Numbered from the stretch's first letter, positions 35,915-46,234 are shown. The stretch is DNA of 64,000 nucleotides from Thermovirga lienii DSM 17291 (GCA_000233775.1 CP003096.1:1018501-1082500); one strand, 5' to 3'. Notes: generated from the sequence alone by a model not told the origin. Program-made: numbers and translations.

Positions 35915-37850
35915 AGCGGACGTAAATACCTTTGAAAGAGGCTCCAGCAGAGAATTTTTATTATCAAATGGAAAGGGTGGATATGCTTTTTCTACTGTAA
36001 TAGGGGCTAATACCAGAAACGAACATGGATTACTAGTGGTATCTGGAGAGAAGTCCTGTGTTCCCACGGTGTATGTCAGTAAAGTAGAGGAAACCCTTTT
36101 CGCCAGGAATAAAAAGTATCAGCTTTCTACAAATCAGTATAAAGATACGGTGTACCCTGATGGTTATAGATATATACAAGAATACGAAGAAGACCCCCTT
36201 CCTACTACCTTGTTTGTCATTTACAACATAATGTTGAAAAAGACCGTATTCATGCCAAAAGGACTTCCCTGTACTGTGATTAAGTATGAACTGCTAACTA
36301 GTCAAGATCGGTTGCAGCTTGAAATTAGACCGTTATGTGCTCACAGAGAAATAGGCCTTACCTGCGATAATGTATCTTTCGAGGCCGATATTGCAAAACA
36401 AGTCCTGTCTGTAAGCGGCAATGGGTGTCAAAGCCATATATACGCCACTAGAGGTGAGTGGACTTATAAACCATTGATGTTTGAAAACCTTATGTACACC
36501 AGGAGCGAGAGTAGTATAAACGGTAAAAATATGGAAAATCTTTGGTCCCCAGGGGTTCTTTCTTTTGAGATAGGAGAGGGAGAAGCTGTTTATGTCGCAA
36601 TAAGTTCAGAGCCGATGCAGCTGGATGAATCGAAGCTGATCAACATGGAAGCAGAGACGATAAAGTGGGTCAAGAACAAAACCAAAAGAGCCCCCACTCA
36701 AAATGTGTTGATCGCTTCTGAGTTGATAAAATCTGCTTCCAATTGCATAAAAGAGTTGGAAGACGGAGGGGCCACGGCAATATCTGGTTATCCTTCATTA
36801 AGGGAGTTTTCTAGGGATGCCTTCATATCTATCCCGGGTTTGGCTAAAGCTTACGGTGACCCCATAATAGGATTTAAAGTCCTCAGGACCTGGCTTGCGA
36901 GAGCCAAAGAATGTGGGTATGTCATGCCTTCTGAAATGGATGGTATGAACAAGAAGCCTAAGATAGCAGCTGCCGATTGTGGTCTTTGGTTCATTTACGC
37001 TTTTTCGAAATTGATGGATCAAGCTGGAAACATTTCCGCCATGGAATCCTGGTGGGATGACTTAAAGCGATTAGTGGATAAGTATATTGAAGGCATACCT
37101 GAATTAGATTTAGTTTGCGACAATGATGGTTTACTCGATATTAAAACTAGAAACCCTGAGAGACATTGGATGAACGGCGTAGTAGACTCTAAGCCTGTAG
37201 TCGAAAGAAGAGGCAAGTTGGTGGAGATAAATGCCCTCTGGTATTTCGTTTTGCGGGAAATGGAACGATATTGTGATTTTATGGAGGATGAAAATGCCAA
37301 AAAGTACGGGGATTTGGCAGATAGAGTAGCCGAGTCGTTCCCCAGTGTGTTTTGGAAAAAAGAAGGGTATCTAAAAGATTGGGTAGATGGTAACGAAAGT
37401 GATGATTCCATCCGCTGCAATCAGATATTGGCTGTATCTCTTCCAATATCTCCGTTGGATCCAGAGAGAGGAAGGTCCGTGGTGGAAACTTGTTGGAGAG
37501 AACTGTACACTACTTACGGTTTGAGAACCCTTGATCCCCATGATGATAAATATAAAGGACGGAGCGAGGGGCGACAGGATCAAAAACAAAAAGCTCGTTT
37601 TAGAGGTATGGCGTGGCCTTGGTTGTTGGGGCAGTTCATTTCAGCGTTTGTAAAGTTCAATCCTGACAAGAAAAACATAGTGCAGTACTTTATAAAACCC
37701 TTCAGAGCTCACTTGAGGAGGGGATGCATAGGAGGCATAGCAGAGAATTTTGACGGCAGCATGCCTTATTTGCCCCATGGGGATGTGGTGTCTATCCTTA
37801 GTGTGGGAGAGATTCTTAGGGTAATTTACGAAGATCTGGCGGACCTGTAG
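35901..37850 (+). CDS. Amylo-alpha-1,6-glucosidase (glycogen-debranching enzyme type)
   Basis: A 649-residue glycoside hydrolase of the bacterial/archaeal glycogen-debranching type (GH133-like): an N-terminal beta-sandwich domain (LLSNGKGGYAFSTVIGANTR, HGLLV) followed by an (alpha/alpha)6 barrel with SRDAFISIPGLAKAYGD, ASEMD-type MPSEMDGM, HWMNGVVDSKPVVERRGKLV and RGMAWPWLLGQFISAF. It would remove alpha-1,6 branches in glycogen or related polysaccharide. The start is ATG 35901 with GAAGGGGG at 35884-35891, overlapping whiA by 14 bases. The earlier TTG 35880 and ATG 35892 precede or abut that site. Last gene before the terminator at 37875. No glycogen synthase is seen nearby. Confidence 0.88.
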   Translation: MYFGKADVNTFERGSSREFLLSNGKGGYAFSTVIGANTRNEHGLLVVSGEKSCVPTVYVSKVEETLFARNKKYQLSTNQYKDTVYPDGYRYIQEYEEDPLPTTLFVIYNIMLKKTVFMPKGLPCTVIKYELLTSQDRLQLEIRPLCAHREIGLTCDNVSFEADIAKQVLSVSGNGCQSHIYATRGEWTYKPLMFENLMYTRSESSINGKNMENLWSPGVLSFEIGEGEAVYVAISSEPMQLDESKLINMEAETIKWVKNKTKRAPTQNVLIASELIKSASNCIKELEDGGATAISGYPSLREFSRDAFISIPGLAKAYGDPIIGFKVLRTWLARAKECGYVMPSEMDGMNKKPKIAAADCGLWFIYAFSKLMDQAGNISAMESWWDDLKRLVDKYIEGIPELDLVCDNDGLLDIKTRNPERHWMNGVVDSKPVVERRGKLVEINALWYFVLREMERYCDFMEDENAKKYGDLADRVAESFPSVFWKKEGYLKDWVDGNESDDSIRCNQILAVSLPISPLDPERGRSVVETCWRELYTTYGLRTLDPHDDKYKGRSEGRQDQKQKARFRGMAWPWLLGQFISAFVKFNPDKKNIVQYFIKPFRAHLRRGCIGGIAENFDGSMPYLPHGDVVSILSVGEILRVIYEDLADL

Positions 37851-37874
37851 ATCTTACGTTATAAAAAGGTAGTC

Positions 37875-37901
37875 AAAGGCGAGCGTTAGCTCGCCTTTAG
37901 T
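37875..37901 (+). terminator. Rho-independent terminator after the debranching enzyme
   Basis: AAAGGCGAGC at 37875-37884 and GCTCGCCTTT at 37889-37898 form a perfect 10-bp stem with a GTTA loop. The T tract is short, because the last three T residues lie in the stem. It ends the long train that began at mraZ and precedes gap. The stem is symmetrical, so it would fold on either strand. Confidence 0.75.
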
Positions 37902-37948
37902 ATGGTTAAGATATGTTTTATTTAAAAGATAGAAGGAGGCATTCATAG

Positions 37949-38971
37949 ATGAAGGATCGCAAAGTTAGGGTAGCCATTAACGGTTTTGGAAGGATTGGAA
38001 GGCTTGCGCTCAGGGCAATGTACGAGTACAGGCAGGACTGGTCTTTTGAGATCGTAGCTACAAACAGTAGGACCGATGCAGAACAAAGAGCGTACTTGTT
38101 GAAGTATGATTCGGTTCATAGGCGATTCAAAGGCACCGTTAAAGTTGAAGGAGATTCCCTTGATGTCAATGGTTCGAAGATAGAAGTTTTGAAATACCAA
38201 GATATAAGGGATATTCCATGGGGAGACAAAGGAATAGACATCGTAATCGAGTCATCCGGAAAGTATACCGATGCGGATAAGGCAAAAGGGCATATTGAGG
38301 CTGGCGCAAAGAAAGTTGTAATAACAGCACCTGCTAAAGGCGATGTTCCCACAATAGTTATGGGGGTAAATGAAAGTATATATGATCCTCAAAAACATTC
38401 CATCGTCTCCAATGCCTCTTGTACTACCAATTGTTTGGCGCCTGTAGTAAAAGTGCTACATGAACGTTTTGGTATAAAACAGGGGCTTATGACAACTACT
38501 CATGCTTATACGAACGACCAAAAGACCCTTGATGCCTCTCATAAAAAACTACATAGAGGAAGAGCTGCTGCTCTTTCCATCATACCTACCACAACAGGAG
38601 CTGCTAGCGCCATCGGTAAGGTAATACCCGAGTTAAATGGGAAACTTGATGGCATGGCGTTGAGAGTTCCGACTCCAGATGTGTCGGCAGTGGATTTGGT
38701 TGCTATATTAAACAAGAGGGTTACTGCCGAGGAGATCAACGAGGCCATGAAAGAGTATGCTGAAGGGGAGCTCAAAGGGATATTGGGTTATGAGACAGAG
38801 GATCTAGTATCATCAGATTTCATAGGTGACAGCAGATCATCTATTTTCGCGGCAATGCACACTGTGTGCATTGGTGACATGGCTAAAGTTATAGCCTGGT
38901 ACGACAATGAGTGGGGTTATGCGTGCAGAGTCTTGGATCTAGTTGAGTACATGGTAAGGAAAGGGCTGTAA
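37949..38971 (+). CDS. gapA: Glyceraldehyde-3-phosphate dehydrogenase
   Basis: Glycolytic NAD-linked dehydrogenase. The 340 residues start VRVAINGFGRIGRLALRAM (NAD-binding loop). The active-site cysteine is C158 in SNASCTTNCLAPV, and WYDNEWGYACRVLDLV lies near the C-terminus. The N-terminal Rossmann segment has EIVATNSRTD, an Asn where NAD enzymes often have Asp (NDLT/NDIT), so cofactor preference is left open. GAAGGAGG at 37931-37938 is the ribosome-binding site. It opens gap-pgk-tpiA, with 4 bp to pgk. No clear promoter is visible in the 50 bp after the upstream terminator. Confidence 0.96.
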   Translation: MKDRKVRVAINGFGRIGRLALRAMYEYRQDWSFEIVATNSRTDAEQRAYLLKYDSVHRRFKGTVKVEGDSLDVNGSKIEVLKYQDIRDIPWGDKGIDIVIESSGKYTDADKAKGHIEAGAKKVVITAPAKGDVPTIVMGVNESIYDPQKHSIVSNASCTTNCLAPVVKVLHERFGIKQGLMTTTHAYTNDQKTLDASHKKLHRGRAAALSIIPTTTGAASAIGKVIPELNGKLDGMALRVPTPDVSAVDLVAILNKRVTAEEINEAMKEYAEGELKGILGYETEDLVSSDFIGDSRSSIFAAMHTVCIGDMAKVIAWYDNEWGYACRVLDLVEYMVRKGL

Positions 38972-38975
38972 AAAC

Positions 38976-40163
38976 ATGAAAATAAGGACAGTTACCTCTG
39001 AAGCTATAAAAAACAAGAAAGTCTTACTGAGGGTTGATTTCAATGTTCCCATAAAGGATGGAAGGGTCATTGATGATTCAAGAATAAGGGCTCATCTTGA
39101 GACCATTCGCTTCTTAAGTTCTAACGGCGCAATAACGGTTCTGGTTTCTCATTTAGGGAGGCCAAAGGGCAAAAGAAACGATGCTTATTCATTAAGACCT
39201 ATTGCCGCTTATTTTAAAGAGGTCCTTTCAATGGATGTGCAGTTTGTTGATGATTGTGTAGGCGAAGTAGTGAAAAATGCTTTGTCCAATGGGAAGCCAC
39301 AGGATGTTCTGTTGTTGGAAAATTGCAGATTCCATCCGGAAGAAGAGCTAAATGACGAAAGTTTTGCTGCTCTTTTAGCGGAACCTTTTGATGTGTTTGT
39401 AATGGATGCTTTCAGTGCAGCCCACAGGGCCCACGCTACGACAAGAGGGGTAACGAAATTTCTGCCTGCTTACGCTGGTTTTTTGTTGGAGAAAGAGGTA
39501 AGCATTTTGAGTAGCGTCAGAGACAATCCCGAGCCTCCTTTGGCTTTGATCCTTGGTGGTTCCAAGGTGACGGACAAAATAGGAGTCATTGAGCACATGG
39601 CCAACAAAGCATCGACCATATTGGTTGGAGGAGCCATGGCTTTTCCATTCTTAGTTGCAAAAGGATATTCTGTCGGCAAGTCAAAGTGTGACGAAGAGAA
39701 TGTCACCAGTGCAAGGCATATACTGAAGGTATTAGAGGATGAAGAAGTTGAAATTATCTTGCCGGTGGATATTGTTGTAGGTGAAAGCATAAATTCCCAA
39801 CAAGCTTCGGGTGTGGTAAAAGTCGACAACGTCCCCGATAACATGATGGGATTGGACATAGGACCACAAACGGTAAAAGAGTTTTCCAAACATTTGGGAA
39901 AAGCCAAATCAATTATCTGGAATGGTCCTTTAGGATTATTTGAAAATCCTGCATTCTCAAGAGGAACGATGGAGATTGGCAAGATTGTAAGTGAAAAAGC
40001 AAAAGAGGGAGCTGTCGTAGTAATAGGTGGAGGAGACACGGCAGCTGCAGCTAAGGCTCTTGGTTTTGCTAGTGGAGTCACTCATGTTTCAACCGGTGGG
40101 GGGGCTAGCTTGGAGTTTTTGGAAGGTAAAATCCTCCCGGGGATTGAACCTCTTTTGGAGTAA
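38976..40163 (+). CDS. pgk: Phosphoglycerate kinase
   Basis: Transfers phosphate from 1,3-bisphosphoglycerate to ADP. The 395 residues contain KVLLRVDFNVPIKDG near the N-terminus, LVSHLGRPKGKRND, ENCRFHPEEE, DAFSAAHRAHATTRGV, LILGGSKVTDKIGVIEHM in the hinge, and VVIGGGDTAAAAKALGF with STGGGASLEFLEGK at the C-terminus. All are standard PGK motifs; DAFSAAHR replaces the usual DAFGTAHR. It follows gap by 4 bp and is 26 bp before tpiA, so one mRNA is likely. Confidence 0.97.
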   Translation: MKIRTVTSEAIKNKKVLLRVDFNVPIKDGRVIDDSRIRAHLETIRFLSSNGAITVLVSHLGRPKGKRNDAYSLRPIAAYFKEVLSMDVQFVDDCVGEVVKNALSNGKPQDVLLLENCRFHPEEELNDESFAALLAEPFDVFVMDAFSAAHRAHATTRGVTKFLPAYAGFLLEKEVSILSSVRDNPEPPLALILGGSKVTDKIGVIEHMANKASTILVGGAMAFPFLVAKGYSVGKSKCDEENVTSARHILKVLEDEEVEIILPVDIVVGESINSQQASGVVKVDNVPDNMMGLDIGPQTVKEFSKHLGKAKSIIWNGPLGLFENPAFSRGTMEIGKIVSEKAKEGAVVVIGGGDTAAAAKALGFASGVTHVSTGGGASLEFLEGKILPGIEPLLE

Positions 40164-40189
40164 AAATAGCTAAGAGGAAAGAGGGAGAT

Positions 40190-41002
40190 ATGGTGGTTCA
40201 AAAAAGAAAACCCATTGTGGTGGCTGCTAATTGGAAGATGAACCTCGGTCCTTCTGCAGCCGGAGACTACCTAAAGGATTTCATAGAACTAGTGAAGAAA
40301 GACACAAGGTTGATTAGCTCCATAGATAACAAAGAGGTGGAAGTGATATTTTTCCCGCCGTCGGTATCTCTTCCTTGTGTCCATTCCCACCTCGGCACCA
40401 ACTATTTCATGTTAGGTGCGCAGAATGCTCACTGGCTTCCTAGCGGGGCTTACACTGGTGAAATATCCATCCCAATGTTGAAGGAAGTCGGGGTAACCCA
40501 TGTGCTTGTGGGCCACAGCGAAAGGCGCTGGCTTTTTCATGAGACTGATGAAGTTATAAGCCTTAAAGTCAAGGCTTGTTTCGAGTTCGGAGTGTCGCCG
40601 GTACTGTGTGTAGGTGAAAGGGAAGAGGATCGTTTGGACAATAAAACTGAAGAAGTGATAGAAAAGCAAGTCAGACATGGCCTTTCTTTTTTGAAAGATT
40701 TCAATATGAAGATAACAGATGCCCTTTACATAGCCTATGAGCCGGTTTGGGCCATAGGTACAGGGAAAACAGCTTCTCCCAAAGACGCGCAAGAAGCCAT
40801 TGGGTTTATAAGAGAGCTTATCGGAACTATTTATGGTCGAAACTGTGCAGATGCTGTGAGGATATTGTATGGAGGAAGTGTGAATCCTGAGAATGCAGAG
40901 GATTTGATAATGCAAGAAGATATCAATGGCCTTTTAGTTGGTTCTGCTTCCTTAAACCCCAATAAATTTTGTAGAATTCTTTCAAACGTTACCGTTTTGT
41001 GA
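40190..41002 (+). CDS. tpiA: Triosephosphate isomerase
   Basis: Interconverts dihydroxyacetone phosphate and glyceraldehyde 3-phosphate. The catalytic set is visible: N14 and K16 in AANWKMNLG, H109 in GHSERRWLF, and E184 in YEPVWAIGTG. GGSVNPENAEDLI and LVGSASLNP form the phosphate grip. It has 270 residues, about 15-20 more than usual, owing to short insertions (for instance around residues 30-50). The ATG at 40190 follows AGAGGAAAGAGGGAG. It overlaps the next open frame only if the latter starts upstream, at 40999. Confidence 0.96.
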   Translation: MVVQKRKPIVVAANWKMNLGPSAAGDYLKDFIELVKKDTRLISSIDNKEVEVIFFPPSVSLPCVHSHLGTNYFMLGAQNAHWLPSGAYTGEISIPMLKEVGVTHVLVGHSERRWLFHETDEVISLKVKACFEFGVSPVLCVGEREEDRLDNKTEEVIEKQVRHGLSFLKDFNMKITDALYIAYEPVWAIGTGKTASPKDAQEAIGFIRELIGTIYGRNCADAVRILYGGSVNPENAEDLIMQEDINGLLVGSASLNPNKFCRILSNVTVL

Positions 41003-41040
41003 TTTTCGTGGTGAATAAGCTTGAGGGGAGGCAGGCTCAT

Positions 41041-42069
41041 TTGTCAAAGAAAATATTGATAATCGGTACAGGAGGAACTATTTCTAGTGTGGATAGCGGG
41101 GAAGGGCTGTCTTCAGCCCTTCCTGTTGAAGAAATATTGCGCTTTTGCGAGAGCGAACTCAGTGATTTGGAATATAAAGCAGACGTAATGGACCTTCTCA
41201 ATATAGATAGCACGCTTATTCAGCCAGAGGATTGGATAAAAATAGCAGAAGAGATAGGCAAGAATTTCTCCGTATACGATGGATTTATCATACTGCATGG
41301 AACTGACACTTTGGCATATACTGCCTCGATGTTGTCCTTTATGCTTAGAAATCCCACGAAGCCCATCGTTTTAACGGGTTCCATGAAGCCGGCCCCGATT
41401 GCAAACAGCGATGCTATACCTAATGTAGCCGATTCTGTTCGATTTGCTGTGAGCGGATGCCCAGGAGTTTATGTAGTTTTCAATCATAAAGTTATAAGGG
41501 CTTCAAGGGCAAGCAAAGTTGCTTCGGAGGATATAGATGCCTTTGTTAGCGTGAATGAACCTCCCGTTGCGTTGGTAACTTCTAAATATATCAATTACAG
41601 GAAAGATTTTAAGGCAAACATTGAGGGGCCTTTTTCTGTTGACGTACGAAGGGATAACCGCGTCTTTGTGCTTAAGATTTTCCCTGGATTGGAACCGTCT
41701 ATTGTTGAAACTGTTATTGAAAGGGATATTTCAGGGCTGATTGTAGAAAGCTTCGGGGCAGGAGGCCTTCCTTATAGGGGGAGAAATTTATTGGATATCT
41801 TATCCAAGGCAGCTGCTCAAATTCCAGTAGTGCTAACATCTCAAGTCCTTTATAACGGAGTTAACCTTCATACATATGAGGTGGGGATAAGGGCGCTTAA
41901 AGCAGGTGTTATATCTGCAGAAGATATGTCCAAGGAGGCTGCGGTCACTAAACTTATGTGGGTACTAGGTCACACCAAGAACATCGATGAAATAAGGAGA
42001 CTTTTCAAGACACCCATCGCAGGCGAGATAAAGCAACATAAGATATATTATAGGACACCACAGCGCTAG
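41041..42069 (+). CDS. ansA: Type I L-asparaginase
   Basis: Hydrolyses asparagine to aspartate and ammonia. The N-terminal nucleophile threonine is T13 in IGTGGTISSVDSG; the second catalytic threonine is in LHGTDTLAYTASML (T88-D89). PIVLTGSMKP is also conserved. Starting at the TTG 41041 gives 342 residues, begins right at the family N-terminus (MSKKILIIGTGG), and has GAGGGGAGG at 41023-41031 nine bases upstream. The GTG at 40999, which overlaps tpiA, would add a 14-residue non-conserved extension. It ends at a bidirectional terminator. Cytoplasmic location is likely, as no signal peptide is seen. Confidence 0.9.
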   Translation: MSKKILIIGTGGTISSVDSGEGLSSALPVEEILRFCESELSDLEYKADVMDLLNIDSTLIQPEDWIKIAEEIGKNFSVYDGFIILHGTDTLAYTASMLSFMLRNPTKPIVLTGSMKPAPIANSDAIPNVADSVRFAVSGCPGVYVVFNHKVIRASRASKVASEDIDAFVSVNEPPVALVTSKYINYRKDFKANIEGPFSVDVRRDNRVFVLKIFPGLEPSIVETVIERDISGLIVESFGAGGLPYRGRNLLDILSKAAAQIPVVLTSQVLYNGVNLHTYEVGIRALKAGVISAEDMSKEAAVTKLMWVLGHTKNIDEIRRLFKTPIAGEIKQHKIYYRTPQR

Positions 42070-42082
42070 CCAACAGTAATAT

Positions 42083-42141
42083 AAAAGACGAAGCCAGTTA
42101 GCAAACGCGAATAACTTCAATGGCTTCGTCTTTTCTTATTT
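42083..42141. terminator. Bidirectional terminator between asparaginase and rsfS
   Basis: AAAAGACGAAGCCA at 42083-42096 and TGGCTTCGTCTTTT at 42121-42134 form a perfect 14-bp stem with a 24-nt loop. T-rich sequence follows on the plus strand, and the A-rich left flank gives T-rich sequence on the minus strand. The genes on either side converge, so it likely stops both. The rest of 42142-42176 is A/T-rich without a gene. Confidence 0.85.
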
Positions 42142-42176
42142 TTTTATTTTTATTATTGTCGTTATTTATACCTAAC

Positions 42177-42530
42177 CTAAACGGGATCCGAGAAATGATG
42201 TATAGGACAACTCGACCAAAGGTTCTCTAGACGATAGAAATCTCGTCCTTGTCTAGAGAATATGTGCACCACTATGATACCAGCATCTATCAAAACCCAA
42301 TTGGAGGTGCTCTCACCTTCGACTCTATAGGTCATTCCCATCTCTTCCAGTAGGTCCTTTGTGTATTCTACAAGCGTGTCTTTATGGACATCTGAGTTTG
42401 CTGTTGCAAGCACAAAGAAATCTGCTAAATAAGATTTCGACGAAAGATCAATAACCACTAAGTCTTCTCCCTGCTTATCAATGAGAGTACTCACAATCCT
42501 TGAAACTTCGCTGTTTTCTGTAATACTCAT
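42177..42530 (-). CDS. rsfS: Ribosome silencing factor RsfS
   Basis: Binds ribosomal protein L14 of the large subunit and blocks subunit joining under starvation (also called RsfA, YbeB or Iojap). The 117 residues contain DLVVIDLSSKSYLADFFVLATA, the family core, then VEGESTSNWVLIDAGIIVVHIF and FYRLENLW. The ribosome-binding site is AAGGAGGG 6 bases before the ATG. It is the last gene of the rplU-to-rsfS operon and follows the LCP gene by about 37 bp; the obg-nadD-rsfS grouping is a common one. Confidence 0.94.
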   Translation of the reverse strand: MSITENSEVSRIVSTLIDKQGEDLVVIDLSSKSYLADFFVLATANSDVHKDTLVEYTKDLLEEMGMTYRVEGESTSNWVLIDAGIIVVHIFSRQGRDFYRLENLWSSCPIHHFSDPV

Positions 42531-42567
42531 GTAATCCCTCCTTTGGGCTTTATGGAACTGCTCTAAT

Positions 42568-43818
42568 CTAACTTTCTAACTTCTTCAATATCCTTTCGTA
42601 GTCGTGACCTAGAATCAACGTAATGGTTTTTACATCCGAGTTTTTGAAGATCATTTCTTCTTTTAGCCCTATGGTTGTGAAAAACGTAACCACCAAGTTT
42701 ATGTCCTCATCTGCAAAATCTTTAGGAATCCTGACCGTAGTGTATTTATAGTCGAAATGCTTAGCATTTCCAGAGTAAGAGATTTCGGCTAAGCCTTTGC
42801 TTTGCATTAGATAGGCGAAGCGCTGCGCTAGTCTTGGCTTCCCATCACCGTTCAAGATTACTAAAGGCCACTTCAATTGGATAGTATTTTCAGCCTTTGC
42901 TGTTTCTTCTTTTGTGTTTCCATCGTTTTCTATTATTTTCGGTTTTGTCGGGGTACTGGCCAGAAACTCTGCTGCAGCAGCCAGGTCAGGTATCCAATAA
43001 CTAACCTTTTCAATATAAGCAGGTCTTCCAGGCAACGTCGCTATAGCCACGTTTTCTCGAGGTATGTCTTTCAGGTAAGATGCAAGCTGAAGAGCCTGAC
43101 TCATGGATATGTTAGTGTCGATCAAGCGCAAACCTTCCTTGATTAGGCTTGGTATCTTCGTGAGGATCTCTGGTTGTTTCAGCTTCTCAAATACGGCATT
43201 ATAAAATTTCTTTTGTCGTTCTATTCTACCAATATCACCATACGCATCGTTTCTGAAACGTACATATCCCAGGGCTGTTTTTCCATCTAGATGTTGCATG
43301 CCTTTGGGTATGTCAATGTGAAGGTTTCCTGCCCTATCATGATATTTCAAATGTTTCGACACATATATGTCTACTCCACCTATCAGGTCGACCAGCTTGG
43401 GGAAACTATCGTAATTAACTACTACATAATAATGGATGGGAATTGCAAGAAGGTTTACTATACTTTTTCCCAAAAGCTCTATACCTCCATAGGCGTAGGC
43501 ATGATTTATCTTCTGCCATCCTTTACCCGGGATCTGTGCCCTGGTATCCCTAGGTATGGTAAGAACTTTTATTACCTTTTTATCTATGTCCAATGAAGCG
43601 ATAGCTATTGTGTCAGATCTGTTGCGTTTTTCTCCAGGGACTTTATCAGTCCCTACTATCAAAACGTTTACCGTTCCTGTTTTTTTGTCATATACTATGT
43701 TTTCCTTTATGTTTTCCGAGTTGGGATTCAAAAGAGGTATGACTTTAAATGCTGTCCCTGCAACAAGAGCAAAAATAGCTAACATGGATATTACAAGTAT
43801 TTCTTTTTTAAAAAACAC
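42568..43818 (-). CDS. LytR-CpsA-Psr (LCP) family protein with LytR_C domain
   Basis: Extracytoplasmic membrane protein of 416 residues. It has one N-terminal helix (about residues 6-26) and an LCP catalytic domain (about 45-230) with NVLIVGTDKVPGEKRNRSDT, IPRDTRAQIP, INHAYAYGG and DLIGGVDIYVSKHL, which hold the arginines and aspartates that bind polyprenyl pyrophosphate. After a linker, a C-terminal LytR_C domain (about 320-415, VILNGDGKPRLAQRFAYLM) follows. LCP enzymes ligate glycopolymers to peptidoglycan in Gram-positives; the acceptor here is unknown. The start is a GTG at 43818, 7 bases after nadD, with no strong ribosome-binding site. Confidence 0.9.
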   Translation of the reverse strand: MFFKKEILVISMLAIFALVAGTAFKVIPLLNPNSENIKENIVYDKKTGTVNVLIVGTDKVPGEKRNRSDTIAIASLDIDKKVIKVLTIPRDTRAQIPGKGWQKINHAYAYGGIELLGKSIVNLLAIPIHYYVVVNYDSFPKLVDLIGGVDIYVSKHLKYHDRAGNLHIDIPKGMQHLDGKTALGYVRFRNDAYGDIGRIERQKKFYNAVFEKLKQPEILTKIPSLIKEGLRLIDTNISMSQALQLASYLKDIPRENVAIATLPGRPAYIEKVSYWIPDLAAAAEFLASTPTKPKIIENDGNTKEETAKAENTIQLKWPLVILNGDGKPRLAQRFAYLMQSKGLAEISYSGNAKHFDYKYTTVRIPKDFADEDINLVVTFFTTIGLKEEMIFKNSDVKTITLILGHDYERILKKLES

Positions 43819-43825
43819 CTATTGA

Positions 43826-44464
43826 TCACCATCCGTTTCTATTGTAAAGGGAGTTCTTATAAATATAGTGCTCCACGGGCCAAGGGACCAGATATCTAAT
43901 GCTTTTGCCTTCAGAAACCCTTTTGCGAATCTCCGTGCTGGAAATGGCCAAAAGAGGAATTTCCAAAGGAATAATGCTGCTTTTTATCTCTTCTGGTAGT
44001 TCTTGCAGTTTGCTTTTATTGTAGCCGGGTCGGCTTACTGCTACTATATTACAAGTTTTGGCTATTTCAAAAGGTTCTTTCCAACTCATTATATCCAAGA
44101 CAGCGTCAAGACCAGTAATGAAATAGAAGGAGACACTGTTCGGAGGAAACCAGTGATGCATTTCTCTCAGAGTATCTATGGTATGGCTAGGTGTCCCTCT
44201 GTCTATTTCAACCCTCGACAACCGGAAATGGGGGTTGTCTAAAGTAGCGAGCATGGTCATTGTATACCTATGTTCGGAGGAAGAGATGTTCCTACCCCTC
44301 TTGTGGAAAGAATCTCCTGTTGGTACAAATATGACTTCGGCAAGGCCTAAAGAAAAATAAGCTTCTTCAGCCGCTACTAAATGACCAAAGTGGATCGGGT
44401 CAAAGGTCCCACCCATTATCCCTATTTTCCTTTTGGTAAGCCCCTCCCCCCTCAGAGGTGCCAT
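43826..44464 (-). CDS. nadD: Nicotinate-nucleotide adenylyltransferase NadD
   Basis: Adenylates nicotinic acid mononucleotide in NAD synthesis. The 212 residues begin with the nucleotidyltransferase loop GIMGGTFDPIHFGHLVAAEE, which includes the HxGH motif as HFGH. FVPTGDSFHKRG and FYFITGLDAVLDI are typical, and ISSTEIRKRVSEGKS is the C-terminal ISSTxxR motif. I chose the ATG at 44464 (MAPLRGEG) because AAGGAGG is 8-9 bases upstream; the longer TTG start at 44488 would encompass that site. It lies between obg and the LCP gene. Confidence 0.93.
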   Translation of the reverse strand: MAPLRGEGLTKRKIGIMGGTFDPIHFGHLVAAEEAYFSLGLAEVIFVPTGDSFHKRGRNISSSEHRYTMTMLATLDNPHFRLSRVEIDRGTPSHTIDTLREMHHWFPPNSVSFYFITGLDAVLDIMSWKEPFEIAKTCNIVAVSRPGYNKSKLQELPEEIKSSIIPLEIPLLAISSTEIRKRVSEGKSIRYLVPWPVEHYIYKNSLYNRNGW

Positions 44465-44509
44465 CTCGTTTTTCCTCCTTAGTTTCAAGTTTTTAGTTTT
44501 ATGTATCGG

Positions 44510-45898
<1,389 letters not shown>

Positions 45899-45952
45899 TC
45901 AGGGCATAAAAACGTTCTTCCCAAAAGCGAGGCACCATCCCGGTATGGTAAC

Positions 45953-46234
45953 CTACAAAGAAATCGGTTCTACTGCAACCACCTTTTTGCCAGCTTTGGT
46001 GATGAACTTGACCTTCCCGGAGGCCAAGGCAAACAAAGTGTCATCTTTGCCTCTGCCCACATTTGGACCCGGGTGGAACTTGGTCCCTCTTTGGCGCACC
46101 AAGATATTACCAGCCTTTACTATCTGTCCGTCGGATCTTTTGACTCCCAGACGCTTGCTTATGCTGTCTCTTCCGTTCGCAGTGCTTCCCTGCCCTTTCT
46201 TATGTGCAAAAAGCTGAAGATCAAATCTAATCAT
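45953..46234 (-). CDS. rpmA: Large ribosomal subunit protein L27 with Prp-cleaved extension
   Basis: L27 reaches the peptidyl-transferase centre through its N-terminal tail. The 93-residue protein starts [14 protein letters not shown], which carries the Firmicute-type extension ahead of the mature AHKKG. The cleavage site is expected between F9 and A10, by comparison with Staphylococcus L27. The body ([34 protein letters not shown]) is typical. The gene for the protease Prp overlaps its start by 8 bases, and rplU lies just upstream, the normal rplU-prp-rpmA order. Confidence 0.97.
   Translation of the reverse strand: MIRFDLQLFAHKKGQGSTANGRDSISKRLGVKRSDGQIVKAGNILVRQRGTKFHPGPNVGRGKDDTLFALASGKVKFITKAGKKVVAVEPISL

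Noticed and set aside
39470-40081. 203-codon minus-strand frame
   Set aside because: Shadow of pgk; all PGK motifs are on the plus strand and the translation is low in recognisable pattern.
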